A stretch of DNA of 64,000 bases. Source: Cenococcum geophilum 1.58. Lineage: Eukaryota > Ascomycota > Dothideomycetes > Gloniales > Gloniaceae. The position numbers and the translations under genes were made by a program. Numbering within the stretch: position 1 is the stretch's first letter; each line of letters opens with the position of its first letter. The notes beneath the pieces were generated by a model. It did not search any database. It was not told where the DNA came from and saw nothing but the letters and a program-made list of their open reading frames with translations. Positions 44,541 through 55,665 of the stretch are shown here, in pieces. Location: positions 2,418,001-2,482,000 of the forward strand of contig KV748184.1 of assembly GCA_001692895.1 (NCBI GenBank). Reading direction: 5' to 3'.

Positions 44541-45540
44541 CTTATCAACGATATAATCCAAGAGGTACGGAAGTCAAAACATCACACAACAGTAAGACAT
44601 GCGAAGATGCCGTTAGACTTTCTCCGAGGCGATTCTCAGTGGCCGGTTAATCAATTTGAGCTTATATTCCTATTGTATTAGAAGTGTGCTGGGTATCCGA
44701 TAATATGGGATTTGATCAGTCTTCTTCGGGGGAAAATATTCGATGTCCTGTTTGATAAAGGTCAAAATCGATAATGTGGGGCTATTCGTGGCAGTGATAA
44801 CCATCTAACCACCGATTTTCGGGGAAGTAATTGAATATCCGCTGCACTACCTCTAAATTCTCATGCCAAACGTCAAAAAGGTAGTAATCCGTCTCTCGAT
44901 TCGCGGGCTCTCAGGGGAATGGATCACGAGGCATAAAGCAGTTGATGGGATAGGGCTCTTGCATTTGTTGAATGTACAACTAAAGGTTGGCACAATTTTT
45001 CCGTCAAAAGCCTTAGGAATAAATATTGCTGTTGTATTTGGTAATGTTCCTCACCATCAAACTACTCTTTTCATAGATAGAATCTCAAGAACAGTCTGCA
45101 GGTGAGCATGACTCTTTGAGTTGATATTTTTCTTCGCTAGTCGTATAACTTCTTGCACCCATTATATTTTGGTTGCCGAGTAGATAATCTAGCGTGAAGG
45201 GAAAGCTAGACCCTAAAATTGGGTTCGTGTATGCGAGTGTCCCCGTGTCAGATAATGAAAATCTAAATAATACGGATTGTCAGTAAGACATAATAAAGGC
45301 TACCAGAGTCATTAAAGATTTCAAGTATAAGCCAAATGTCGGCTAGTCAATCCTTGGTTGAACCAAACTTTGATACAGTTCGCATTCCTCACTGTTCCGT
45401 GATTTTCGCCACAAATTCGAAGTAGTTGAAGAGATGTAGTGCATTTCTTTCGCTCGAAGACAGATACGCATGCCCACACCTTTATGCCTGGCCAATTAAG
45501 CCGTGAAATTGTCATCAACCCATGAAAGCTCTTACATCTC
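44541..45540. other. Intergenic between the retroelement and RPL26
   Basis: No credible gene. The open frames (44863-45105 plus, 45321-45518 minus) have no domain or splice support. The right end holds the RPL26 3' untranslated region. Confidence 0.4.
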
Positions 45541-46114
45541 CTATGCCTTCTTCTTGCTGTTCGCCTCCCGACCCTGACTTATCCTTTCTAGAATGTTCTC
45601 CCTGTCCTTGTCCAGCTTGAGCTTCGTGATGACGCACTTTGAGGGAGCAACACCGATGGGTACTGGTTGGCCGTTCGACTTTTCGCGTGTGACTCGCTCG
45701 ATGTGTACGACGTATTTGAGACGGTAGACGGAAGTAACTTTGCCCTCACGACCCTTGTTAGAGCCTCGTGAGATGACAACTTCGTCGTCTTTGCGGATCG
45801 GGATGGAGCGGACCTGAAGATCGTAGGCGTGTTAGCATTCGAGGTCGTCCTGTCATGTGTCGCCTCAAACACAGATTATCGTCGACAATGCCGTTTATTA
45901 TCGGTTGGAATGCCATACATTGTGCTTCTCACGCAGTTCCTTGCTCAAAGGAGCGCTCATGATGGTGCGTCGGACGCTGGAGGGAGCGCCGAAGTGCGCC
46001 TTGCGCGACTTCCTCCGCGAAGAGTGTAGTGCTGTGGTTGAACAAGAGTTAGCTTCTATTTCACTCAATTTCGGTTATAATCAGGGGAATCATACAGGTG
46101 TTGATTTTCGTCAT
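45541..46114 (-). CDS. RPL26: 60S ribosomal protein L26 (uL24 family)
   Basis: A large-subunit ribosomal protein bound to 25S rRNA near the exit tunnel. Three exons by phase: 46114-46096 (19 nt, MTKINT), 46031-45919 and 45813-45541, with GT-AG introns of 64 and 105 nt; 134 residues, the usual size. The sequence reads [21 protein letters not shown], then [21 protein letters not shown], then the KOW motif around [20 protein letters not shown], then [18 protein letters not shown]. It ends in a basic tail (REANSKKKA). A tiny first exon carrying only the first codons is common in ribosomal protein genes. It is transcribed away from the large AT-hook gene, with about 460 bp between the two start codons. 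No damage. Confidence 0.96.
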
Positions 46115-46574
46115 GGTGAAGGACTGTCGAAGGGAGGCGTAATGTCGAATGTCGAAGTCGTCCTCTCTCACATAAAAATATTCGTGGGCGTTGTGTGCTT
46201 CGATTGAGGTTATTCGCTTACAAGATTAGCGTCCCCGGTGCGGATCAACCTAACGGAATTTAAAACTTGGCGGCTGGGGCAGCCTTTCTTGACCACTCGA
46301 TTTGGGTCGCGTTGCGCATTTCCATAGTGAAAGAAGCGACTTCATATTGCCCTCACCAATCTATTCACTGCCCACGAACCTTCGCGTGTGCTATAACCGC
46401 CAGTTTCTATCTTACCCGCTTTTGACTTTGCTTACGCGCTCTGTAAGTTTGTAGGCTATCCACTCTTTCAATTACACACTTCTCGATCTGGTGAACATCG
46501 CGACCAGGCTTTATGCGTTCGTTTTACTTGGAAGCCAAGTAGGGGGACGCCTGCGAATCAGCAGTTCATCAACC
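46115..46574. promoter_or_regulatory. Divergent promoter region between RPL26 and the AT-hook gene
   Basis: The two start codons face away from each other, so both promoters must lie in these 460 bp. No TATA box stands out. The stretch 46340-46480 is C/T-rich, as in fungal core promoters. Confidence 0.5.
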
Positions 46575-49500
46575 ATGGCTCCGAACAACTATAACCCGAA
46601 TTACTATGCTGCCAATAATCCAGGTCATCCGAACCAACCTCAAGCATATTCAGGATATCAGACGCAGAATTCCAACGCCGGCCAGCCGCCTTCCCGCCAG
46701 TACCATCAGGGACGGAGCGTTGCGATAACCCAGTCGACTGACTACATGCAGAATTCCAACGCCGGCCAGCCGCCTTCCCGCCAGTACCATCAGGGACGGA
46801 GCGTTGCGATAACCCAGTCGACTGACTACATGTCATATCCAGCACAATCATATAACGGGCAAGGGTCATATGAGGCACAGCAGGATGATTCATGGGCCGG
46901 CGATTTTGGGGCAAGTTGTGAGACAACGAGTCGCGCAGCGGAAACACTCAGGAATTTGAGCAACACTGCATATGCGTCGGGTGGTGGCATTGCTATGAGT
47001 AGTCCAGGCTTCACACCAGCCAATGCCGCAACATCATCTCACTATGCAACTGCTGTGTCTCAACCTCAGCAAACTCAATCCTCGTATGACTCTAGAATGA
47101 GGTCCCACTCAACCAATGCTCTCTATGATCAGAACCAGGCTCGACCCAGAAGCCTCAATTCAGTCTCATCTACACATACCCAAGCTTCCGCACTAAATCA
47201 GGGACTTCCTCCGCCAGCCTCAACAGCAGCATACTCATCTCAAAGGACTCAGTCGATTTTCAGCCAGCAGAGGCCTGCTAGCCCAGCGCAATCACACTAC
47301 GCGCAGAATGCTACCGCGCATGGAGCTTCAAAGATGTTAATGAGCGTCCCGTCTTCGGCTCAATACAATGACTACAGCCGCAGAGCGCCTCCAAATGTCA
47401 TTGAACCACCACGCCCCGCTTCTGCAACGGCTGTATCCACTGGCTATAGCTATGGCGAAGGGAACCTGTCTGCTACAGCTGGTCAGGCTACGATTACTAA
47501 TGGGGATAGTAACCAGTATGATCAATCGACAATCACGGTGGACCCGATGCAGGTTTATGATCCCTGGCCGGAATACCAACGTAAACAGGAGGCTTTAAAG
47601 GCGGCAAAAGCAGCAGAAGATGCTGCTCGGGCAGAGGAAACCAGAAAAGTCGAGGAAGCGAAGCGCCTAGAAGAGGCGCGAAAAGCCGAGGAGCAAAAGA
47701 AGTTAGAGGAGGGACGAAGAGTTCGAGAGGCGCAAGTTCCTATACCGGCAGCTGTCCCGGAGGCCACGTCGAAAAAAGCCAAAGCCAACTTGACGAGAGC
47801 AAAGTCGTCGGAGAAGCCAACTGCACCTGAAGTCAGCACGAGGGATCTTAAAACCGGCCCTTCAAGTAGCGGCGATCCGGCCTTAGAAGCAGAAATTCGG
47901 GCAATGATGGCGAAAATGAGAGAGTTAAATAGCAAAGACCCTGCTTTGCTCGCTCGTATCTGGGAGCAAGAACGAAGAAATCACGTTGCAAGTCAATCGC
48001 CGCCAGCACAGAATGATCCGGCTCCTCGGGCGGTGGCCCAAGTCGTCTCGAAGAATGGGATTAAAACGTCAGCTGATCGAGGTGCGAAGCTAGGGACTAA
48101 TCAAAATTCATTAGCGGTGAATGGCAGCGACGTAGCACAACCGCCAAGTGCGGTTCACCAAAGCAAGGCCCAAACACAAGCACCTCCAAAATCTGTCATC
48201 CAAGTCCCCGCTCAGCCCGCTGCGACTTCTGTTCCACCAGTTAGGCAACAAGGAAGTACAATCTGGCCCCCGGAGAAAAAGGTGCAGCTTGCTGCCGCTG
48301 CATCATCCTGGCTGAATTCCATTCCGCAGAATAAGGAGAAGCAGACAACCGGTGATCAGATACGTCGCATGCTCGACAGTAACCCCAGCTACATTGACCT
48401 TTGCGAAAAGCTTGAGCGAATGGGTTTAAAATTGGAGAGAGCTGCATTCGCGAGAGCCTTGCTTGCTGCTGTACCGGACGTTAATTCGGCCTCACGTCAA
48501 TCAATTCAGACACAAGATCAATCTTCAGCAAGAGCTTCGACGGAGCGCCCTCCCCTTTCCAACGCTCAGTCTAACGGTGCAGTAGCCGGGAGCACTGTTG
48601 CTAGAAGTGACGATATGCCACGCAAAGCCGATCCACCAACTCAACCAAAGCCAAAAAATGAGAATGTCTTCCATGGTGGCGAAAGTGTAGTTGATCTCAA
48701 TCCTCCTCAATCAAATAACGTACCACGTCTCTCTCGATACCCCCCGCCACCAGCTCCTGCTGTGCAGTCCCCATACTTCGGCACCAATTACCCACCTTTC
48801 CCTAACAGCACTCCTACTGAGTCTCCAACACCAGCTCCTATTGCCCAAATCACAGCAAACGGTAACAATCAACCAGCACGGCCCACTCCGAAGCCGGCAT
48901 CAAAGGAGGAAGCAGCGAGAAAGCGCAACTTCAGTGAAGTGGTTGATTTGACCGGATTTTCGGATGATGACGCTATTCCACCCCCACAAAAGAAGCACCA
49001 GCTCGATCATAAATTTTCTAGTGCTCCTCCTGTAGGCCCGGCACCATCTAGCGCTACGCAGTCTCATGTGCCAAGCCAGAAATCTAGAACTTTCCAATAT
49101 AATCCTGTCGCTATCCCTCAACCTCTCACGACACACGCACCACCACATGCACCTCCTTTTAATGACCGTATAAGATCCTCGGACGTTGTGCGGCCTATTG
49201 ATAAGAGGAAGGCATTACGGCGATCCACCTACGATATCAAGACGATTGCGCGAGACGTTTTGCTCGCGACTGGAAAACATCCTGAGATGCGGCCACTTAA
49301 TGCGCACTTAGAAATACTCAAGAACTCATTCGATAAGGTGGATGGCGCTTCAGATCTGAGCACATTTAGGTGGGATCTCGTTGACCCAGGAGAACCTCCC
49401 AAGGGATATCTTCAGAATAATATGTTTGAACATGAGGTTGATGACGCGGATGATGAGGAAGATAGCGGAGACGACGAAGCACCAGCTCCGGCACGTCCAC

Positions 49501-50799
49501 GAGTTACGGTTCAACAAGCAATTGGCGCAGGAGGAGGCAGCCAGACGAGTATACATACTTCGGCAGTGTTGATGAATGGTCCCGTCAAGGCTGCGCCCAA
49601 GCGGCGAGGACGACCACCACGGAACAGCTTTCCAATGGTATCCAGGCCATCCGGATTTGGAGATGGTGAACCACTTAATCCTCGAACAAATCAGGCGCCC
49701 CACAGATCGTCTGAGGGCGATAGAGGCTATTCGTCAAGGCCAATGGGCTCAAGTCAAAATCAAGCTTCGCCCGCAACCGCTTCAGCATCAATACCAACTG
49801 CAACTTCTAGCGCGCCGCGGCCTAGTGGCTCTGGAGTTGGCTATTCAGCGTTCCGCCCTACACACGCGCCCGATGGGACACCTCTCCCAAAGAAAAAAGG
49901 ACGTCCAGTCGGTTGGCGGAAACATATTCACGGGTCACCTGAAGCCCAGACACGTGTTATTAACCGCTCCCGTCCTTCACAACCCAGTGGACTACGTAAC
50001 GTGACTACCCCGGCCAACAATCCGGTCGTAGTCATCGATTCACGCTCCCCCAGCATTGTCGGAGGACCATCATCTGGAAAAATGCGATCAAACAATGACC
50101 CCGAGCGGCATTATAGTGTCTACAAGTGCCACTGGAAGGATTGTACTGCAGAGCTGCATAATTTGGAAACACTGAGAAAACATGTCCACAAGATCCATGG
50201 CAAACCGGCTACTCATGGAGGCTTTGACTGCCTTTGGGCCAATTGCGGCAAGGAAGTTACCACAACTGACGAGAGAACTGGTATCCAGGTTGAAGCTCAC
50301 CAATATTTTGACTTCCCCAATGATGCGGAGTGGCGCGAACATCTAGAATTAAAGCATTTTGGGCCGCTTGCGTGGACGCTTGGGGACGGTCCGGCTAGTG
50401 GTCTTTCTGGTAAGATTTCTTTTCTAAAATGATTAGAACATTCCGCTAACATGATGATTAGATGCTCACGACTCTGAGGCCTATCTTAGTGATAGCCATG
50501 GCCGACGAGTAACCCCGCAAATTTCTGCGCCCATTTCACAGGAAAGTTCTAGTACTGTGTATTCGGCTGGACCATCTAGAGCAATGCCCGAACCCGGCGC
50601 TGTTCGGCGAGGAAGGCCTCCAAAGAAATCAAAAGAGCAGGTTGCACAGGATGTGGAGACAGCTATGGTGAAGAAGAAACGTGAGATTGGGCCTGGCGTT
50701 GACCGGGGAGGAGCACGCTTGGTGACAGAGAAGCGCAGGCTTGGGTTTAACGATGATGAGGACTTTGACGAAGAAATAGTAGATAAGGAGGACGATTGA
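46575..50799 (+). CDS. Large AT-hook and C2H2 zinc-finger protein, probable chromatin or transcription factor
   Basis: Exon 1 (46575-50409) and exon 2 (50462-50799) join over a 52-nt intron (GTAAGA..TTAG), phase 1, giving 1390 residues. The start ATG at 46575 has the context ACCATGG; the frame is open upstream, but without a better ATG. The N-terminal 330 residues are Gln/Asn/Ser/Tyr-rich and disordered. A charged Glu/Lys/Ala helix follows at about 335-390 (EEAKRLEEARKAEEQKKLEE). AT-hooks appear at about 1007 (KRRGRPPRN), 1107 (KKKGRPVGW) and 1326 (RRGRPPKKSK). Two Cys-His units lie near 1182-1275: YKCHWKDC..HVHKIH, then FDCLWANCGKEV with later His residues. An 84-bp perfect duplication lies near the N-terminus. 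Nuclear, DNA-binding is a fair inference. The exact complex is not known to me, though some fungal chromatin-remodelling subunits combine these domains. Confidence 0.8.
46665..46832 (+). repeat. Perfect 84-bp tandem duplication within coding sequence
   Basis: 46665-46748 and 46749-46832 appear identical and encode the same 28 residues twice (QNSNAGQPPSRQ..TQSTDYM). The length is a multiple of three, so the frame is kept. Identity at synonymous sites points to a recent event. Confidence 0.93.
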
Positions 50800-51370
50800 T
50801 ATTAGCCTCCGGTGCCGACAAACTTCATATTTTGGGAAGGGAAATTCTGCAGCTCTTCAAAGACACCTGGAGACAATTAAACAGGACGAGAATGATTGCT
50901 TATTTTCTCCTGCGCATACCTTCTAGATATGCACTTGCGACGGAGGCCTATATGTTTGTCACAGGGGCTTTCATTTTGCATCTTCTGATCGCAGATGTAG
51001 CTAGCAGTGACCGAGAGATGCAGTTCATGGCATTTTCCTTTGATAAGGGACACTCATACAATTGAATATATATTCTCAAAAAGGTCTCCGGCGCTTTTGA
51101 TTGATATGACTGCATCCAGATCCAGTCATCCAAAACGCCTCGTGTTAATACAACCTTCCAGATATCTAAGCTTGCAAATCCTGCAAGACGAAATTGATGC
51201 TCTCCCGTATCCACTGCCTAGCATGCTCTCGGTGATGTCTCTCCCACGATATGTTGGTCTTCGATCCTCGCAGAGTCAACACTTCTTCACGCATTTCTTT
51301 CGCATGGATAACTATCACTCATCATCTATTGACCATCTCAACTGACCCTTAACGTCTCTTAACTTAGTGC
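50800..51370. other. Intergenic, converging 3' ends of AT-hook gene and OST4
   Basis: No supported gene. The two neighbours converge here, so this holds two 3' untranslated regions. Confidence 0.45.
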
Positions 51371-51538
51371 CTAGCTCTTTGATTTTCCAGAGTTCTGCTG
51401 TGCGCCTGGTATGCTTTTCGCTTTCAAGGCCGCGTGGTCTTCGGAATTGACTTCGAGGAAGTGGTAGAGAATAATGAGGAGCATAGCAGCGCTGCCGAGA
51501 AAGATGGCGAGGGTGTAGAGGGTGTTATCTGATATCAT
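51371..51538 (-). CDS. OST4: Oligosaccharyltransferase subunit 4 (OST4)
   Basis: A 55-residue membrane protein of the endoplasmic reticulum and a subunit of the oligosaccharyltransferase that attaches N-glycans. Reading minus from ATG 51538 gives MISDNTLYTLAIFLGSAAML, then LIILYHFLEVNSED. This is the conserved layout of Ost4: a short lumenal start, one membrane helix through LAIFLGSAAMLLIILYHFL, and a short cytosolic tail. The fungal tail here is longer than the 36-residue yeast protein and ends in a hydrophilic stretch (QQNSGKSKS). It was identified by eye because it is shorter than usual gene-calling cut-offs. It is a single exon. It diverges from TMA46, whose start lies 463 bp away. Confidence 0.88.
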   Translation of the reverse strand: MISDNTLYTLAIFLGSAAMLLIILYHFLEVNSEDHAALKAKSIPGAQQNSGKSKS

Positions 51539-52001
51539 TGTGGCTGCGGTGGAAGGAACGAGTGACTAAAAGGGAGCTGAATGAAGATCGCTGGTGGGTT
51601 AGAGGAGGCTCTTCTACGAAATAATTAGGCGTATACTTAAGGGATTTCGAGCAGCTCACCGAGACTTTTATTTTCGGACCTCGAGGACGGGGGTAATTTA
51701 CATCAGGTTTGAGATTTCAATTCGGCGCTGTGAGTTAGAACTGAGCTCCAGCAACTGAAGCCACCTTGACCTCCAGCGTCGCGTCCCCGAAAATTACACA
51801 TCTTACTCAGCGAGCCTTCAATTTAAAAACACCGCCCCACATCCTCGTCCCTCAGCCTCATACGAAATCCAGTGAATCACACCAACACAATACCCCCGGG
51901 ATTTTCAGCCCTCCAACTTTATCCACACTCCCTAGACCGAGGCCCCCAATAACCTACTTGGAGACAATTTCTAGAAAGACGAAGGCCACAGCTCGCCCAT
52001 C
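51539..52001. promoter_or_regulatory. Divergent promoter region between OST4 and TMA46
   Basis: Both starts face outward from this 463-bp gap, so it must contain both promoters. No recognised core element is evident. Confidence 0.45.
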
Positions 52002-53280
52002 ATGGCGCCGAAAAAAGATCAGGCAAAGCCGAAAGATAAGAACACCGTAGACAAGGTAATTATACCCCGATTCGTTTAGGAATGCTTGCTAATTATCTTT
52101 GTAGACTTTTGGCATGAAAAATGTAAAGTTTTCCCTACCAAAAACCTTCATATTTGCCCTAGAGTTCTCCACTCAGATCCGTATACGTAATTGACGGTTC
52201 CCCTAGAAAAAAGGCGGCGCAGCCCAGAAACAGATTAAGCAAATCCAGCAAGCAGCGGCCAGCGCCAAGACGCCTGACCAGAAGAAAAAGGAGGCAGAGA
52301 AGTTGCAGAGAGAAAAAGAAAAGAAGGCTGCGGAGGAAGCACGCCGTGAGGCCGCGGAACTCTTTAAGCCAGTGCAGGTCCAGAAAGTGCCCTTTGGCGT
52401 CGATCCCAAGACGATATTATGCCAGTTCTTCAAAAAGGGCACCTGTGATAAGGGCAAGAAGTGCAAGTTCTCGCACGACTTGGCCGTTGAGCGGAAAGGT
52501 GAGAAGAGGTCGCTATATACGGATACGAGAGACGGTGATGACGCGGACGAGGAGAAGAGGAAGGATGACATGGTGAACTGGGATGAAGAGAAGCTGAGGA
52601 GTGTGGTGTTGAGTAAACATGGCAACCCGAGAACAACAACGGACAAGGTGTGCAAGTATTTTATCGACGCGGTGGAGAATGGAAAATACGGCTGGTTTTG
52701 GACATGTCCAAATGGAGGCGATAAGTGCATGTATAAGCATTCGCTACCGCCAGGGTAAGTTTTACTCCCGATTATATTTCCTACTATCTCCTTTCCCGAT
52801 ATTTGAGGTCGGGGAACGGGAAGGTCAGAAGTATGGTTTTACTAACTACAACTCCCCTGGTACAGCTTCATTCTGAAAACAAAGGAACAGCGTGCCGCTG
52901 AAAAGGCTCTTATGGACAAGTCACCTCTCGCCACCTTAACTCTAGAAGACTTCCTTGAGTCCGAGCGTCACAAACTCACCGGAACACTAACACCAGTCAC
53001 TGAAGAGACTTTCGCGAAGTGGAGGAAGGAGCGGATGGACAAGAAGCAAGCAGAGGAGGAGGCCAAGAAAATGAAGGAAGCAACTGGCAGAGCTATGTTC
53101 GAAAAGGGAGATTGGCAGGACAGCGACGACGAGAGCGACGATGAAGCGGACGGGGCATGGAACTTGGAGGCATTAAGACTAGAGACAGAGGCGGCAAGGG
53201 CGAGAAAAGAAGAAGAGAGGCTAGCTGCTGCGGATGGTGGAGGAGGTGGAGAAGAGACTGGAGGTGGAGACGAATTATAA
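52002..53280 (+). CDS. TMA46: CCCH zinc-finger translation factor of the Tma46/ZC3H15 (DFRP1) family
   Basis: This family binds and stabilises the ribosome-associated GTPase DRG1/Rbg1. Four exons: 52002-52055, 52105-52122 (only 18 nt, encoding TFGMKN), 52207-52754 and 52866-53280, all with GT-AG introns; 344 residues. The N-terminus reads [18 protein letters not shown], then [20 protein letters not shown], the family's opening. A coiled charged stretch ([20 protein letters not shown]) follows. The first CCCH finger is [19 protein letters not shown] near residues 110-130; the second runs [25 protein letters not shown] near 190-215. The DRG-binding segment after it contains [12 protein letters not shown] and [15 protein letters not shown]. 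The tail is acidic ([20 protein letters not shown]). The microexon is required to keep the family motif. Confident assignment. Confidence 0.93.
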
Positions 53281-53644
53281 GAGTGCATTTTTATCTCTCA
53301 TTCACTCTCTATTGGGTTACTGAAAAGGCTGGGATTTGGATGGGACGGAGTTTGCTGATTAGCGTCATGGTCTAATGAGCATTTTTGTCATTGCATAGAC
53401 ATGGCTTTCCAGCGAAGAACGTTGGATAGTCTATTTGTCTGGCGCCTTATATCAACATAACTGATTTTAAATTTCCAGGCGGAAGGTCAAGGGGCATATA
53501 CACAGGGATTTGTTGACTATTACTCAATATACAGCTGAGAAGGCTACACAAACATCTGTCCATACAGTCTAATGCTTAACCCCTGAAACTGAAAAACTCG
53601 CTCGCAGGCCCAAAAAGTTATTACAAATCCTTTCTCTGTCACAC
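53281..53644. other. Intergenic between converging TMA46 and monooxygenase genes
   Basis: Holds the two 3' ends; no gene seen. Confidence 0.5.
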
Positions 53645-55665
53645 TCACAACAACGCTACCTCCCCACCAATTTTCTTCTGCACAAAGGCACCAAAATACC
53701 CATCTAATGCTTCCACAGTGCCCTTCCCTTCAACCAGTTTCGCCACGCAACCAACATACCCATCCGGCCTGACAACCACGATTCCACCACGGCCCTCGTC
53801 CAATCCCATTTTTGCGTGCGCCGCGGCCTTCGCGTCCGGCACGCGCTGGTCCCATACATCATCTACGTAGACATGATCCCGGTAGCGCGCGAGCAGCGGA
53901 GGGAGCATAGAGGTAATCGAGATGCTAGAGCGGGGAGCGGAGAAGACGGTGCAAAAAGTGAAGAAAGGCGAATGCGGGTTGTGGCGTTCGTGGTAAGAAA
54001 CCTTATCTTTCTCGGCGGCGGGGTAAGAGTAGGTGGAGAAGAAGGAGCGGGGAGCTGTGAGGTGTGTGCAGAAGTCTGCGAGGGCGCGTTGGGTTACCGT
54101 GGGCCTCCCGGCAAAGATGTAGACGCGGAATGAACCGTTGAGCGGGACCTCTTGCTCTAAATGTACGATGTTAGCATCGACGACCCGGGTTACGTTTGCG
54201 GGGGTCAGGATGCGGCCGGTCCGGAGCAGCGTGCCGTGTTGATATTGGAGGAATAGTGGGGATTGAGCAGGGTGAAAAGGCGACCAATTGAACAGGTTAG
54301 GGTTATAGGCTACACCATAACCTGAAGTGAATTCGCATGAGGCTTTGAAGGTCTTCACGAACTCGTTTTCTTCGGGCCCGTGCTGCTGCGCCACGGTGGC
54401 AGCTGCTTGGGCATTGGCGCTGCCGACCTCACCGGCAGATGGCAGTCGTGTGGAGAAGAGCTTGGCGTAGCGTGCGTCGAAGTCAAGGAGATTCTCGGCA
54501 ATGAGTTTGCGCTCGGATTCATAGGAAGTGAGGATATGGCGGTCAGCGAAGCCGGATTCGACGTGGTGAATTTTCCAAGCAAGGTTCACAGCGTCTAGAA
54601 ATGCGGTGTTCATGCCCTGACCAGCTTTAGGCTAGTACAAAGTTAGTATCTAAATATCTGTGAGAGGCTTGGAAGTGGTGGATCATACACTATGGGTATG
54701 ACAGCAGTCTCCACCCATAAAGACTCGCTCATCGAGGGTGTAGCGTCCCGCTATACCTTGACCAATTGGATAGACTGAGTACCATTCGACCCTGTCCCAT
54801 TCGATATAGTATGGCTTCAGTATCCTTTTGGCAGTAGCTTGTACTTCCTCGGCCGTTGCTGTTCTCCTCGGATGCCAATCTCTGTCCGTTGAGGATGCAA
54901 TTTGAATATATAATCGGATCATGTTGTCTTCCCGAGGGATAACCATAATTGAGCCAGCATCGGAATGTATTGTACACTTCATCTAGAGGCTTTGTTAGAC
55001 TTTGGTCTCTCCATGTTGGAAAATCAACTAGCCTTGATATCCGGGAAATCCGTCCGCACCACACCGTCCATCACACCCCAAACGTGTGCTATTGGATCTT
55101 TGTGGCAAAATTTCACTCCCAGCTGTTCACGGATAAAGGATCTTGCGCCTTCGCCACTGAACAGATATTTCGTTCGCATGGCCTCTTTTGTGCCCCCGTC
55201 CACATGTGCCAAGCTGACTTCAACAGGGTATAGGGGGTCTTTCCCATCATTCTTAAAGCCAGTAATCGTCCACGGCCTTTGTATCTGACCACCATGCTTC
55301 TCGATGTCTTCGATAAAAACGCGCTCTATTAACCCTTGATGCAACAGTGTCGTAAACGGATATCTTGCGTCGATGAACTTCGGACAGCTTGCCCATGTGC
55401 CTGTCCGATGAATCCCGTTTGCTGATGGATCCCAGAATGCGACCTCGTATACTTTTGCTGGCTCATGAGCCATAATCTTATGTTTGAGGCCCATGTTGCG
55501 TAGCAGATCGAGAGAGCGTGGCTGGATACCATCTGCGCGTCCTGTAGGTGTGGGCTCAGGACGGTTGTCGATGTGTTTTATCTTGTATCCCCATCTTGCA
55601 AGACAGGTGGAGAGAGTGAGACCTACAGGCCCAGCACCTATTATTACTATATCATATTTCTCCAT
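53645..55665 (-). CDS. FAD-dependent aromatic monooxygenase, phenol 2-monooxygenase type
   Basis: This family adds oxygen to phenolic rings using NADPH and FAD. Exons 55665-55033, 54982-54689 and 54631-53645 are all in phase 0; 637 residues, usual for phenol hydroxylase-like proteins. The FAD Rossmann motif is at residues 6-20 ([15 protein letters not shown]). Next comes [19 protein letters not shown], characteristic of the group, and [14 protein letters not shown], where GDGARS is more usual. The second FAD block is [20 protein letters not shown], with the expected DAVNLAWK. The C-terminus has the thioredoxin-like dimer domain (residues about 430-637, [19 protein letters not shown]). The first intron has a GC donor (GCTAGT at 55032) with a CTAAC branch-like site and a TAG acceptor. 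No signal peptide; cytosolic. The phenolic substrate is unknown. Confidence 0.88.

Noticed and set aside
54983-55064. Alternative GT donor at 55028 for the monooxygenase intron
   Set aside because: It shifts the frame and destroys the KCTIHSDAG block; the GC donor keeps it.
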